A DNA stretch of 64,000 nucleotides from assembly GCA_037976565.1 (NCBI GenBank), contig CP137685.1, positions 21,154,032 through 21,218,031 on the forward strand. The letters are read 5' to 3'. Shown here in pieces: positions 1 through 14,722 of the stretch (positions within the stretch are counted from its first letter, which is position 1; each line of letters opens with the position of its first letter). Position numbers and translations under genes: made by a program. Below the pieces are notes generated by a model. It was not told the DNA's origin and ran no database searches. It worked only from the letters and a program-made list of their open reading frames with translations. The stretch is from Mesocentrotus franciscanus. Lineage: Eukaryota; Echinodermata; Echinoidea; Camarodonta; Strongylocentrotidae.

Positions 1-2891
1 TGCCATCAATTATTGAATTTGACACCCACACAAAGAATTCTCTCATGGCAAATGCTTTCTATTCGACTACATGCCCTAAAGAATTAGGGGAGCATAACAT
101 GGAAGTCTGTATGACATATTTCTACCCCTTTCTATATTGAAAGACTGAATAATTATAACACAATACATCCCCTGCTTACAAATTTTCAATGCTGGAAAGC
201 ACAACAGAAATATGATTTGTATTTTGCTCTGTCTTAATTCAAAACAAGAAATCACAGCTAGAACAAATTTACAAGTTACTGTTTAAAGTTTGACAAACTG
301 TGTGGCAAAAATTGAACCTCCACTTAAAAACATACAGGCAAAGCAATATCGAAAGAACAATTACACAAGAAAAAAAAACAAGTGCATATAAAAGCAAATT
401 GAATCTTATCAAAAATGGGGATGAAATATGTCAAAGACACCTTAAAAATTCAGCCAGATTAAATAGATTTATTCTTTAAATAATGATATCATAAATGATG
501 GAATATAAATGAATGTTAGAATTTGTTAGACATGACCAACTTTTCCATTTTAAGACAAATTTTAGTAAACCTTTTGGCTGTGCTGCTTTGCATACATATT
601 TGAATATTTTAAAGCATTCATGATTTCTGAGTAGTAAACCCGCAGTCCATCATTGTAATGGAGTCTGGAAAGCTAGACTAAGATTAGAGGAACATAACCA
701 AATGATAGAATGAAGATTTTTTTTTTTAAAGAAAAAAAAAGTTGGGGCCAGATGGGAAAAATGCTTTCTGTTGTTTATCTGCTAATGGATATTTAGTTAG
801 TTAGTAGCAATTCTACATGCTGCTTTTATCCAGGTAAACTACAGGGTTTATTTCTGTACAAAAATCTAGAAATGAAATGAAACAGCAAGGATCTAAGGAA
901 TTTACATTTTAGTGGAATCAACTTCTAGCCAACACATATCATGTCTTTTTCTTTCTTATTTTAAGCATTACAAGCAGGTGAAAGAAACAATAACAATTGA
1001 TATGCAGGACAAATGAGAATGAAACAATAATGGGGAAATGAAAATGGTTTAGCGTCTTATCCATGCCACTGTGCTCAAGGTACATTTATCTGTGGAAATC
1101 AAAAGCAGTGAGCACAGTTACACATGGTGAAGTTAGCAGAAGCTTTAGCTGGTACTCAGGGAAAAAAAAATGATGGTGGCTTTAAGGAGAAAACAAGCTG
1201 CAATCAGGGATGTTTGCTTCATTCCTCGCTCAAAAGTTTTTGAATGTGTCTGAATGGCGAGATCAGCAATTGCCTTTGGCGTACAAGCTTATCTCTTGAA
1301 ATTGAAAAACCAAATTCAAAAACTTTTGAATAAGACTCAAATGTATAAAAAAGAAAAAAAAAAAAAAAAAAGGAACAAACTGGTGGTATAAAAGGCTTGG
1401 GCAGGGTTTGTGAATTAGTAATTTCCTTTTTAATTATTCAAAGTAATTAACATAACAAGTCAAAGAGACTGATATAGATAATAAATTGCATATTTCATTT
1501 CATATTGCACTCATTCCCGGAAGAATATTCATGTTTTCTTCATATAATATTTTTGTCCTCACATAATATGTTTAGGAACTCCGAGTCCTTGCCAAACAAT
1601 TAAAAGAGACAAATAGCACACAAAACTTTTCACAAAAATCTATTATACCTAAGATAATCTAATTGGAAAAATAGACTTCAAAATTCCCTTTCATTTTCTG
1701 ATTTGTAACAGTTTTACTGCGAATAACAACAATTAACAGAAAATGTTTGAAAAAAAGGATGACGAGCTTAAAAATATTGGCTTAAATTTGAGGATTTGAC
1801 AGAGTAAGCAGTACAAATTATTTATCTAAGTTCTCTTTTCAAGTGAAACAACACAAAAATAAAAGACGATCTTGATAAATTTACTTAAAATGTGGCATAA
1901 CACAATACTTAGGGGAATTCATTGAACAATGTCACTTTCAAAGCTTCAAAGCTTGTAAAATCAAACAAATCAAAAAATAATTTATGAACATTGAAAGGGG
2001 TGATTTTTATTACAGTGAATTCTTTATGAAAACACCATTAATTACCATCAAACAGCAATGAATAGCATATGCAAATTCATTTTGATATCGATATCAATTG
2101 AACAGATGAATATGAAATAATTTTAGAATGTTAATTGTTACATGCATGATTGATGCATGATGGTATTAAAATTAAACTATCTTTAATCAAAATTATGAAC
2201 ACTTAAATGCATGCCTTTAAAGTAAATCACACAGATGTACGAGAATGACACAATCAAACGCACAAAGTAATGACATTTGATTCATTCGTTGAACATATGA
2301 AACAAACATTGATGGTGCATGTTGCAAGAAATAGTCAATCGGCATAGATATTCTCTTACACGCTTCACATAAATTGATGATGATGCAATGAATTCTTGAT
2401 GACAACGTTCGTGCTTTCTATCTCCTACGTAATACATAATTTCACTTTGAATTCCTTGCTTGAATAATTTCACGTATCAAGTTCTTTTTTGTTCTTTTCT
2501 TTCTGACAGAGTGCATAGAAGTAAGAAAAAAAGTAAGATACAGTAATCGAGTGCTGATGATGAAATTACGTGAAGCATGACCAAAAACTATAAAGAGATA
2601 GAAAATATTGATTTCAAATCAGCACGAAGCACCACATGGGTTACACTCAAAACGGAATACTTGCTATTTACCAGACTGGTCTTAGTTTGCGACATCAGAA
2701 ATGGCGTGGCGTAAGCCTAACCCTGTATGAACCGTTTTCTCTTTTTTAGGGGGAAGCCGAAAAATCATAAAAGTCATACAGTGAGTATAGATAGGGTTTA
2801 GGCAAATGAAGCACTCTGGTATAGTTATTAATCTTCGCATCTTGTGTGAGATACTTGCGGTTCTTCAGTATCAAAGCTGGCCGGCATGATA

Positions 2892-2971
2892 ACGTCTGTT
2901 CGGAGCCAGAAGGGCATTAAGTCCATTAAAATACATGACTCAATGCCCTTCTGGCTCCAAACAGACGATAT
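2892..2971. repeat. Foldback hairpin of the GAGCCAGAAGGGC family
   Basis: Two inverted arms, left GAGCCAGAAGGGCATTAAG and right CAATGCCCTTCTGGCTCC, extended by GTCTGTT/AACAGAC-like outer stems around a loop of about 20 bases. One of about a dozen copies in this window. Confidence 0.9.
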
Positions 2972-5206
2972 ATGAAATGATGGAAATGTATAAGAAAACT
3001 AGTGGAAGCATGGTCAGGGTGGAGTTACAGGATATGTAGATTTTTTTCGATTATACAAAGCTGCAAAAGATGTTACTCTGGCCCTCTTTTGAGGGAAAGT
3101 AACTTGCTGGATTGAAAGTGGACCAACAGTTTGAAGACAACTGGTTGGAATAAAGCCCAGAATTGCAATAATTCATCAACTCTTTCCAGAGCCAACACGA
3201 GAGCATAAGGATTAAGCATCGCAACTATGCCAGTTTGTGAATTCAGGCATAAATTGCTGGTGGAATTGCTGAATCGTTTCTGATACAAGTCATTTTGTTT
3301 TTATAAACCAAATTAGCCTGAAAAAACACTCTGACATATTCGAGTCACACATGTTCTGTACAATATAAACCCTCGAATGCCTGAACACTATTGATGATAA
3401 CATAGTATTCTAATAAAACTCCCTTTTTCATGTTAGCTCTGGTATTTATAGTAATGTGAAGTATCAGAGATTTTTGCTCTCTTTTAAACTTGAGAAAACT
3501 AGTCAAAAAAAATATTCACAAGATTATCCCACCAAAACAGTTTGCTATATTTGTTATAGACTTTTTATAGTGCACTGCTTTGATGAACACCATTTTTTTC
3601 AAAAGCCGGTTCACTCCCAAAACAACATGCTTCAAGAGATGGTCCACTTTGAATCGAGAGCAGAAATCAGTAGGGGTCCAACTCATCAGCACCTAGAAAA
3701 CAGAATGGAGCTCGGAGGTTAGTCTACAGTCAACAAGATGACACATCTGCTAGGAGATTCAAAATGAAATTCGACAACTGAACGTCAACTCAAAAGAAAT
3801 GAAACTCGCCACACTTAAAACAAAACAAAAATGAACTCATTATGGGAGGACGAAACAAAAACAAACAATATTGAAAAACACAAATTAATGCTCAGAACAA
3901 AACGCAAATGAATGATGTGGAAAGACAGCAAGATAAAATGGCGGAAAAAGTAGGGTATATGCTGTAGAAAGTGAGGGAAAGGGGAGGAGTTGCAGTGATG
4001 TGATAAGGGCCATGATGAAACAGGTTTTGAAATAGTTTAAGAGTGCAATGTTAGTGTACATGTAGGTGTTTAGTTCCAAAAGACAAACGAGTGAAGTGAT
4101 TGGAAAGTGAGAGAAGACAAATAGGAAAGTAATTAACATTTACTAAATGTGAAACTAACAATAAAAATTTTCTGGAATTCCAATATATTTTCTTTTAGGT
4201 TATGTATGTGATTCTAGCATGCTGCTGACAAGACTCCCGATTTTATTTCATAAACTTCTTTTGTGACAGGAGTACAGGTATTAAACATAACATAATTTGA
4301 TAGGAGTTTCATCCGTGCTATTCCCATGCTAGCATAAGAAATGCCCTTTAAATATTAGTACAGTATAATCAGGGAGAGTCTACTTCATGGGCTAAGGAAT
4401 TTTTAGTCATATGAAATTGTCTAGTTCATCTGTGTACTTACACATTCATATATATTTCTGTGCAGTACCTATGTAGCCTGCGAAGCATTGTAGCTTCTTC
4501 AGGATATTTCTTTGATGGTCCAAAACCTCATAATAGAAAAATTTCTAATGAACAAAATCTAGAGATTAACTTCTGCTTACTTGTTTCCAACATGTTTCCA
4601 ACATACTAGTGCACAATTTAACACTCAACATCACATTTAAATTCTCTACAGGTGCGTATTTCTATCATCTAAACTGAATTAAAATATTTTTTTTCTTCTC
4701 AGATGCTCTCTTGAGGCTTGCTGATGTAAAATTGACAATAAATTATTCGGGGAGGGGGTATTATTTTTGTGTTTTCTATCAGATCTCTTTATAGAGCTTC
4801 GATGAGCTAAATATCCCTCTCTGCTCCTAAACATTCTTTTCACTGTATCTAAATGACCTCAAATCTCATTGCAAAGTGCATATCTTTTCTCCATCTGAAA
4901 AACATTATAAAACTTGATTGCAATAGAAAACTTACTGCTTGAATCAGTTGCATGTGAAGTTAGTATTTTCTGTGTTTGTTTTGCGTGAATGAATAAGGGA
5001 AGGGGAAGTTTCGGGATGGATTGAATAAATGTAGGAGAAAGGGAAAAGAGGGAGGGAGGTAGGGAATGATGAGGAGGGGAGGAGAAGGAAGAGGAGGGGA
5101 GGAGGGGGAGGGGTAAGAGTTTGGTAGTCAGGTGGTATGGTTTTAAGCTACAGTCTCTTTGGGTGTTTGGAGCTAAATCTGTGGCGGGCGGCACACACAC
5201 TTAGCC

Positions 5207-5280
5207 TGGCGAGGGCCAGAAGGGCATTAACTGGTATACTTAAACAGAGAGTCAACGCCCTTCTGGCTCTCAACAGATAA
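5207..5280. repeat. Foldback hairpin of the GAGCCAGAAGGGC family
   Basis: Arms GGCCAGAAGGGCATTAAC and GTCAACGCCCTTCTGGCT flank a TA-rich loop containing TATACTTAAACAGAG. The right arm ends in the family's CTCAACAGAT. Confidence 0.88.
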
Positions 5281-7495
5281 CTTTTCAAGAAAGGGGGTGG
5301 GGCAATAAGTCAAGTCCATGCTCTACATGACAATCAGTACAATGAAACAGGGACGGGACTTCGTCTTGGTTAGAGTTTCCGAAAGTAACGTCAATAAAAA
5401 CGTCAACGGTCGCAATAATCAGGCTATTAGTCCAAAAGTTTGTGCGTTGAATACACAGGTTCCAAACTCAAATGCAACTAAATGAACGATACTTGTAAAA
5501 AGTCAAATGAAAATGGCAAGGGAACTTTTTTGTTCAGCTGAGATATATGGTGATTTTGCCTTGTAGGGATGCTTATGTGAAAGGGTAATTTGCGATATAT
5601 AAGTATGAAATGTTTATAGCAATAATAGTGGTAAAATTTGAAATAAAATGGGTTGGGGATATAAAATTTGATTATGGATTATATTTGATAATGGATAAGG
5701 GTTGATATAATTTGTTTGCCTGTAAATTTTCTTTTGAAATAAATAAAAGAACATTTCACTTTCTTCTTTTTTCGCTAAAGGGCAAGGCATTTTTTAACAC
5801 GACTCTGGAAAACGAAATCTAATCTAAACTGAAAACGTTTTTGAAGCATGCAATCGAAAAAATGTACAGTGAAAAAAAAAAAAATAGTTAACACAACCTC
5901 TGAAGTGGTAAAACAAACCACATGTGAGAAGACAAAAAAACTGTCCTAATCTCACCCGATTTGAGAATGGACTAAACCACACACCTGAGCTTCACCAGTG
6001 GGCGCTGCCAATAGGCTGGATTCATCTTCGGTCTGATAGAGGGGTGGACAGGTCAACAGGGTGGGAGGGACAGCAAGAAGCCATTAAACCATGGAATAAA
6101 TAATGGGGAGGGGTGAGAAGAGGTTGAAGAGAGAAGAAGGGAGATAGACAAGGATGTTGACCAAATTATTCCACATACAAAAGGAGAAAAGAAAAGGAAA
6201 GAAAAGAAACCCACAAAAATATAAAAATTAGAAATGATAGCAAATGAAAGAAACATACTTCAGACAGATATTTAAAAAGGTGAAAGAAAACATATAAAGT
6301 ATAGTTAAAGAGACATGTTACAAGAATCCTGAATCCATTGTAGTTTAATTAAAGTGCATCACAAACATTGAATCTGAGTCTTTTTCAATCTTCATTTTCG
6401 GTTAGTGTAAAGAGACAACATAAAACACAAGGATGTTTAAAGTACATTTTTGATAAAAAAAGAAATTTACATCAAATAATCATCTCTTTCATTTAAGAAA
6501 GATTGTCTTGACATTTTTTAGTGCTATCTACCCCTAGTTTCATTAAAATGACAAGTTCTTGGTCTGATACTGGTTGACCACAAACTGAGTATCACATGTT
6601 TAACTAACAAATGTGAAATATTTAGAAGCATTTCACACAAATTACATGAATTCTCACATATATGATAATAACAGTCGAGATGAGTAATGCCAAAACAACA
6701 ACACTATGGTAGCAATTATACTTATATTGAACACATAAAATGAAAACAATATTGAAGCTGATTATGATGATTGTATAATACTCTTTCTTGCCAGCAATCA
6801 ATCTAATTAGTACCAATAATACATTGGTTTAAAGATCCATAACATTGTTGGTTAAATATCACATCTTAGAGTATTTACTTCAGTTTTCAAATCTAGAAAT
6901 GAAATTGTGCTTACATAAATTATCATTACCTTTTAGCATCTTGTTCATATTTGCATAGACCTTTATCGCAATTATGCACATCAAACTGTACAAATTGCTT
7001 CTTTTCTTAGATGTTTTACTATTCCTTCAATGTTTGAATTTAACATGCATCAATGCGATGGCATTTGTAGTAAAGGCATCTTTCTCTTACTCGCTATCTC
7101 TATCTCTCGCTCCTCCTTGTTCTTTTTCTCCCCCTCTCTATTCTCCCTCTTCTGCTTGCTCGCTCTCTCTCTCTCTCCGCCGTTTTTTTTCTCCCTTTCT
7201 CAGTAATACCACTGAATCATTTTTATGAAGATGTCCATGATGAAGTCAAAGATATATATACCTCTAAAAGCCCAATGATAAGAATATATATATATATACT
7301 GCGAAAAATGCATAAGTATGTGATTATGGCTTAATGTTAACTGAGGACATGAATGCAATAATTCTCTAAAGAATATAAATTAACAGATTAACAATAGATT
7401 TTGAAAATGGTAAAATAGTGAGAAAAATTGGTATCGAAATAGCAGTCTATACCATGTTAGGTATATGGTGCAATATTATACAGACTTAAACCAGT

Positions 7496-8175
<680 letters not shown>

Positions 8176-9644
8176 GTCACCATGGTAATAAATCTTAACT
8201 AAACATTCCCCTACAAATTAAACTAACCTTGAGGGCCATTAATGTGATTAATCGCAACATGGAGGCTCCAAAATGCGCTCATGCTTACTGCCCTCAATGC
8301 AAGATCCTATCAACTAATCATCCTTGACATACACTTTTGCACATCCAGGTGTTTATACATACGCAAGATGCAGCAGACATCTGCATCCATGCTTACTTAA
8401 TAAAAACTTTAATAAATGAGAAAAAACAGTATCATGCTACCCATTCTTCATAAACATGTATAATGTAAATGCATAGAACATGCTTTCTAAAAATGGCTTT
8501 ATTAAAAGAAATTAGATCCTAATAATTATTTGTTTTCAACAATTATTTAAACAAAAATGCTTGGTTCATTTACATTTATAAATCCTTATCTATTTTCATT
8601 TCATTAATCTATTAATTGATTTCATTTCACTAATTAACTATAACCTGACTAACTTATATGTACTATTAATTTGCTTTGGATATGTTAATTCTGAAAAGAT
8701 GCTGCATTACCAGCAGAATTAAATAATTGAGTTTTGATTAATTTTTCCAATTGTATCTTTTCAATCAGTCTAGACCTTATTCTATATTATTCATGGATAA
8801 TTACCTGCCCAGATTACTATGAATTTGCTGTAAATCATCTACTGTTAATACAAGGTTAAGGCTTTAAAGCATTCAAAATTAAGTTTAAAACATTTTTTTT
8901 TAATGGACTTAAACTTATCAGAAGTCAAACTTAACAACTACTTATCTTGAGAGATGCATATATTCTTGGAGGAATGATAATTAAATATTTTCTTGTGATT
9001 TCTGAAATGAATTAAAATTTCCCAACACTTCAAGATGCATATGACTGAAAAACATGCAAAGTGCTTGAAAGCCAATAGACTGGAAAACACTTATAAAATG
9101 TCAAGTATTTTCATCTTCAGAAACAGGGTATTCATATTTTGTTAGATGTCTGACAAAAAATATTAACTGGAGTGGTAATCATGAAAACATCAGAACTGAA
9201 TGTGGTTGAATGAGCATGTGCACGCATGTAAAATGGCAACTAGCTGGAATACTTCTCAGGGAGTGGAGAATGTGCACTATAATGTGCACAATAGTAATTG
9301 AATCCAGTCACGGGGTAATAATAATACTGTAAGCGCTTTTGATCAGGTAATGATAAATCGCTATATGAGAAACAATTCTTCTTTTTCTTCTTCTGTCTCC
9401 AAACAGATGATATAGCAGATGGATGCGAGTTTATATATTTTGAAGTTCATGAATAATGAAGAGATTTGCAATGTGAAATACTATTGTGAGGTAAATGGTG
9501 ATTGTTTGAGTGTGCAAAATGTGAACTGTTTAAAAAAAACAAGAGATATTTAATGCTCAAACTGATTTCTGCATGATTATGTGAAGTATTGTAAAAATGA
9601 AATTGTCATCTCAGAGCTAAAAAGGCATTAAGGCATTTCATGTA

Positions 9645-9868
9645 TTAAATACAGGATTAATGTCCTTTAGCAAGACATTAATCTACATTTGCCACACTCG
9701 ACCCAGATGAGGTAAATGGGTACCTGGCAGGAATTTATTCCTTGAAATGCTAGAGCACCATAATGGCAGCTAGGCTAAAGCCGGGGTAATAATTTCTTTG
9801 GAAGTGCGTAGAGACGTTATAATGTGATATGCGCTATACAAGAATCGAATATTATTATCATTATTAAC
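9645..9868 (+). mobile_element. SINE-like repeat, 5'-truncated
   Basis: Shares GCAAGACATTAATCTACATT, TAAATGGGTACCTGGC, TAATGGCAGCTAGGCTAAAG and the (ATT)n tail with 47179-47434. The tRNA-like head is missing. A shorter tail fragment (GGGGTAATAATAATACTG) lies at 9310-9375. Confidence 0.75.
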
Positions 9869-9914
9869 AGATGAAGTACTCTTGGTCTCTTATTGGCTAA
9901 ATGAAAATAGTATG

Positions 9915-10214
9915 AATACACCTTTTCACGGTTAAGGGCGCCATCTTAATTTAAGATAAACAAACCATTGACCTCTAGAGGTCAGGGGTTTACGCGTAAT
10001 TAAGATAGCGCCCATGCAAAAATGATGTGAGCGCACAGCGCAGGCAGTGATGTCATCAATGTTTTCAGATGCCTGCTCACATCATATTTGCATGGGCGCT
10101 ATCTTAATTACGCGTAAACCCCTGACCTCTAGAGGTCAATGGTTTGTTTATCTTAAATTAAGATGGCGCCCATGTCTGAGCATGCGCACTTTTGTAACCG
10201 TGAAAAGGTGTATT
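9915..10214. mobile_element. 300 bp long-inverted-repeat element (MITE-like)
   Basis: The outer ends are AATACACCTTTTCACGGTTA and its reverse complement TAACCGTGAAAAGGTGTATT. Arms of about 110-150 bp run through GGCGCCATCTTAATTTAAG, ACCTCTAGAGGTCA and TTACGCGTAATTAAGATAG, with a central spacer containing GTGAGCGCACAGCGCAGG. The right arm carries an extra stretch around TGAGCATGCGCACTTTTG not present on the left. No coding capacity and no clear target duplication. Confidence 0.88.
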
Positions 10215-10874
10215 AGATAGAATGTAATAAACCTAGCTTTTAAAAAGAGAAAAATGAATTGTTCATTTGTTCATTGCTTTTGACTGAAATACGACTGCTT
10301 AAATTGTAAAACGATATATTCCCAGAGCTGCATGAAATTTGTAAAAACTAAAATGAATTACTACGTTTAGTTGGCTATATGTGAATGACTTTATATACAT
10401 GAATGCCTATAAATTTCATACAAAAACTAATTTGGGGTGGAAGAATATGAAAAATGCTATATGATATTCAAATTTTTCCTGAAAATAGTGCCTGAAGATA
10501 TATAAATATGAATAAAATGTGTATTATGATGTGTGTACTGTCAATTATATATTTTTTGCTAATGATATATGTAGTAAAAGTATACCTTGTCTTTGTGTAC
10601 AGCATGAAACATGAAAAAACACAATTCAAATGCTATTTGTGCAGTAACAAAACTAAATGGAGATGCATATAATGCATTGTTCTATTGCTATAGAATGCTG
10701 CTGCTACTAGGCAAGAGACTCTAACTACATACATTGACATAGCGATAACCAGAGGGAGTTTGCGGGATAGGAGTCGACGAAAAATTCTTAGAGGCTGATT
10801 CAATCTGTTATGAAACACAAGAAATAAAGAAAACATGGATAGACAGCATGCAAAGAAGAAACTTATAGGTAGCA

Positions 10875-11023
10875 GGGGCCCGTTTCATAAAACTTGTTAT
10901 CTATAACAAATGCTAAATTTCTATGACAAATTTGCTCTCAACCAATCAAATGCCATGATTTCAGTAGCTTATAACAGTAGCTTGTAACTTGTTATTGATA
11001 TCAAGTTTCATGAAACAGGGCCC
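10875..11023. mobile_element. GGGCCCGTTTCATAAA-type foldback element
   Basis: Ends GGGGCCCGTTTCATAAAACT and TTTCATGAAACAGGGCCC, with internal TTGTTATCTATAACAA-like stem and the block CTCTCAACCAATCAAATGCC. Shares ends and interior with 20590-20740, 23510-23657 and 32971-33105. Confidence 0.88.
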
Positions 11024-11031
11024 AGAACATG

Positions 11032-11102
11032 TTGCCTACTGAGAGGCAGAAGGACTTTAGCTTTTCTAAAGAGTTAATGTCCTTCTTGCACTCAGTAGGC
11101 AA
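11032..11102. repeat. Foldback hairpin, co-varying outer stem
   Basis: The core GCAGAAGGAC pairs with GTCCTTCTTGC, and the outer stem is GCCTACTGAG pairing perfectly with CTCAGTAGGC. Other copies have TCTGTTGAG/CTCAACAGA instead, so both arms have changed together. Confidence 0.85.
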
Positions 11103-12255
11103 TATTCTTTATCAATACAGACATGCAAGAAATTTGTACACACCATTACTATATTCAGAGGAGAAAGAATAAGCAATACATTTTCTACACTTCTACAGTC
11201 TAGCGATCATGCAAGTACATACAACATGAAAGCTGTTGGCCATCTATAGGTATTTAGGATCCACTTTATCAAATATATTTTAATTTCTCTTCTGCTTACT
11301 GCTAGACTTACATGTACATATTAAAGAGTACATAGAAATCCTTCTTAAAAATGTAAATTTGAAGAGCCATTTCCTCAAGTTAAACCATCAGCTGTTATAC
11401 AGTAGATCTATCTCTTGAAATATTAATAGATACTGTTGAAATTTGTTAAAAGAATATTACAAGACTAGGGTGGTCCATATTAACTTGGCATGCACACCAC
11501 TGAATCCTGCCATTTCTTACCTAAACACTGCTTTCATTTGCCTATATTTACCATTTTTATTGTCTAGAGAATGCAGAAAATTGCCAATCTGCCAGGCAAA
11601 TGCATATCTTAAAACTAAAAACCAATGTTCACAATCAATAATAGATTTGGGTTATCCCAGAAACAATTTAAATGTAAATAAATTATGACAGGAATATAAG
11701 ATAAAGTCAGTTTAAGTATATATCTGGTTGACCAAGAGACTGAAGAGAATAAGAAACAAAATGAATTACCTTAAAAAGAATTGTTTAAAGTTTGTATAAC
11801 ATTTTCTTTCATCTTTCACACAGTTTTGGTTATTATGTTGTCTCTTACAAATCATTTTTTGTTCAGCAATAGCACATTGACTACAGAAAAATGGCATTCA
11901 TGGCTAAATATAACTTCATTCGCCAACATTCTGGTATGAAAAAAAACAAGCATGGGAACTATAGGAAGCATATGGGGAGAGGAAAAGGGGAAACTAGGAC
12001 AAGCAAAACTGCATAAGTTAGATCTCTCCCCAAAAGAAAAAATATATATAATGGAGGGAGAGGTCAGTATTGGGAAGGAAATATACATGCAAAATAGGAA
12101 TATAAATCATAGCATCATGACAAGCATATAAATCACAAACAGAGATGGCATTTATTTTATACAGAGGAGAAGGAATTTCAGCTTTAGTGTTGGAGGAGTA
12201 TATATCATGAATTAATGTATGTTGGTCAGAGGTTATTTTCTATTTCGTCTGTTCA

Positions 12256-12330
12256 CTCTGTTGAGTACCAGAAGGGTACTATGTGTATTAAATGTTTATG
12301 TATTAAACACCTTCTGGCTCTAAACAGACA
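12256..12330. repeat. Foldback hairpin of the GAGCCAGAAGGGC family
   Basis: Arms CTGTTGAGTACCAGAAGG and CCTTCTGGCTCTAAACAG around a loop containing two ATGTGTATTAAA/ATGTATTAAA repeats. Confidence 0.85.
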
Positions 12331-14527
12331 CTCTCATCTTGTTCAGTGGGTAATAAGAGAATTGCTGTATAAAATGTTAGTCATTATAAAAGGAATTTTC
12401 ATTGAGATGATGTGCTACCAAAAACAGACCTTTAATAAGTTAAAGAAGCATATACTTGAATAAAAATGTTACATGTTGAAAGTCTTGAAGACGGTTTTCA
12501 TAAGACAAATAAATATATTTTCTGTTTATGTTGATAGGTATAGCATGGGTAAATAGATGTTATCATGAAAACAGTTTTTAAAAAAGCATGTCCCCATTCA
12601 TAGTATAAATAGGTATATATCAAATACAATTTTTTTCCACAAAATGATTGATTCTTTAAGTTTAAATCTGTCAGTCGTATTCTCCACCGCCCCATTCTTT
12701 ATGCTGCATGAGTAAATAAAATGTTACAGAGTTACAGTTTTGTCGGTGGTGTGTCTTCAATTCACTTCTACGACATGTAGAAAACTCGCAAACAACACAA
12801 AAATAGGAGATGATTCTAGAACAGAAACATTTAACCTGTTATTAAAGAGAAGCTACTAATGAGACACACTATCATAAACATACAGAAGAAAATGTATAAC
12901 ATGTATTCATATGTATTTAAAGAGCTTGAACACAAGCTTAGCATAGGGTTAGACTTTCTATAAAGATGGCCATTCTACTGGAAATCACTTGAACAAAGCA
13001 GATTTGAAAAACTCCCACACCAATATATTTGTCTAAATACTTCATAATGTTTACTGCGATAATTATTAGATTTTCCTACAAATGAAGTTAGTCACCTGAT
13101 ATTTGAAGCAAAACATATAATTTGAGAAAAATTAGCCTGTGCTGGGTTAGCAGCATGGTTTAAACCATACAACTTGCCCTATAAGAAGTGAACACACGGG
13201 ACTACGCAATTTTGAGACCGATGTTAGCCGAAGGATTTCCAATCACCAGTATAGATATCGAGATGATGACGGTGTTTTCCTAAAAACTCACGTTCCTGTC
13301 TGGTACTTTCAAATATGGGTTAGCCTTTTCAGCATAATCTCCAGTTTGTGAGACTGGATGATTGTAATTGGTTTGATATTTAATCTGTAGTGGAGAATGT
13401 TGAAGAAAATCATCACATCTAACACTATGAGTGGGACAATAACAACAAAAGATGGACACAACAAGATGTAAACAAAAAATATTAATTAAAAAGAAAATAA
13501 TACATGAAATAAACGTAAAACCTAGCACTATGCGTGGGAACATAGACAAATAAAGATACAAAAGATACTAAAGAACAAAGAATCTTAAAATAAAAAAAAC
13601 AATCGTACATGGAACAAAAATTGAAACGATTGAAAAATAAGGAAACAAATGTATAGGCCTATTTAATAAAAATCAACAGAGAATCTAAAATGAATTTAAC
13701 CAAAAAAGAAAGGAGTCCTTCATCCTACTCTTCATATCTAAGATAAATGTAAATTATTTTTTTCATTTAAATGGCAATTCATCTTGTAACAGATTTTTAA
13801 AACATGTAAAAAAAAACAAAAACAAAGGAAGAAGAATATACTAAACTGAGAATATTTTCATCCATTTTCTGTATGCAATTTGTATGTAACTTATACAGAT
13901 TGATTCAGTAAATTGGATTTACAATCATGTTATGTTCATTCAATGAGTCCAAATTACATATGGTACCGGTACTTACAAAATCCCTAATCCTATACCTCTC
14001 AAACAGATACATTTCCAAAGGGTTCAATCTTTAATCAAAACACTTTGTAACATTTCTATTAGTTCTCTGTGCACTGACTGTCCCTCCCTATTTTGTAATC
14101 GCAGCCTGATTAAATTCGCTAATTTGTAATGCACACGCATGTGAGCAGACAGCTCAACTAATGTGATTAAATCTGATAAAAATAATCCTGCCAATACAAT
14201 ACGGATGAGAATGTGTCATCGTCATGACGACAACAGTATCGTCTGCCCGTAATCAGGCTGGGCATGTAATACAGAAGGATGTACACAAAATGAAAATCAA
14301 ATAGAGATTTGACTAGGCAGATTTGTCTGCTTTAATCTTTTGATATCTTTCGCAGTTGGGAAAAGACATGAAACAAAAGAAGGATGATTTTAATGTGGTT
14401 GGCATTCCATTCCACCCTTTTCCTGCATTTACCCTTCATTCCTAATACATGTATACAGTAAAATACTTTAAAAAAAAATAATGAAGGTGTCTTGTTATTC
14501 TCCTTCATTCATATCGAAGGTAAGTTG

Positions 14528-14722
14528 GTTTATTTGTTTTACCCCACTAATGTGTATGCTTGTAAGTAAGCAACCAGGGGACTGACTGCTTTTTAAAGTC
14601 CTCTCCAAGGGACTTGGTAACAAGGATAAATGCCTTACTAAAGGGCACTGGCGCATCGATTTGGTTTCGAACCCGGGACCTCCCAGTTACGAGACCACTG
14701 TTCTACCTCTGAGCCATCGTAC
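14528..14722 (-). mobile_element. tRNA-derived SINE, second family, reversed
   Basis: Reverse of the 51457 family: GTCCTCTCCAAGGGACTTGG, AAGGGCACTGGCGC, GGTTTCGAACCCGGGACC (B box) and CTACCTCTGAGCCATCGT (A box). Confidence 0.85.
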
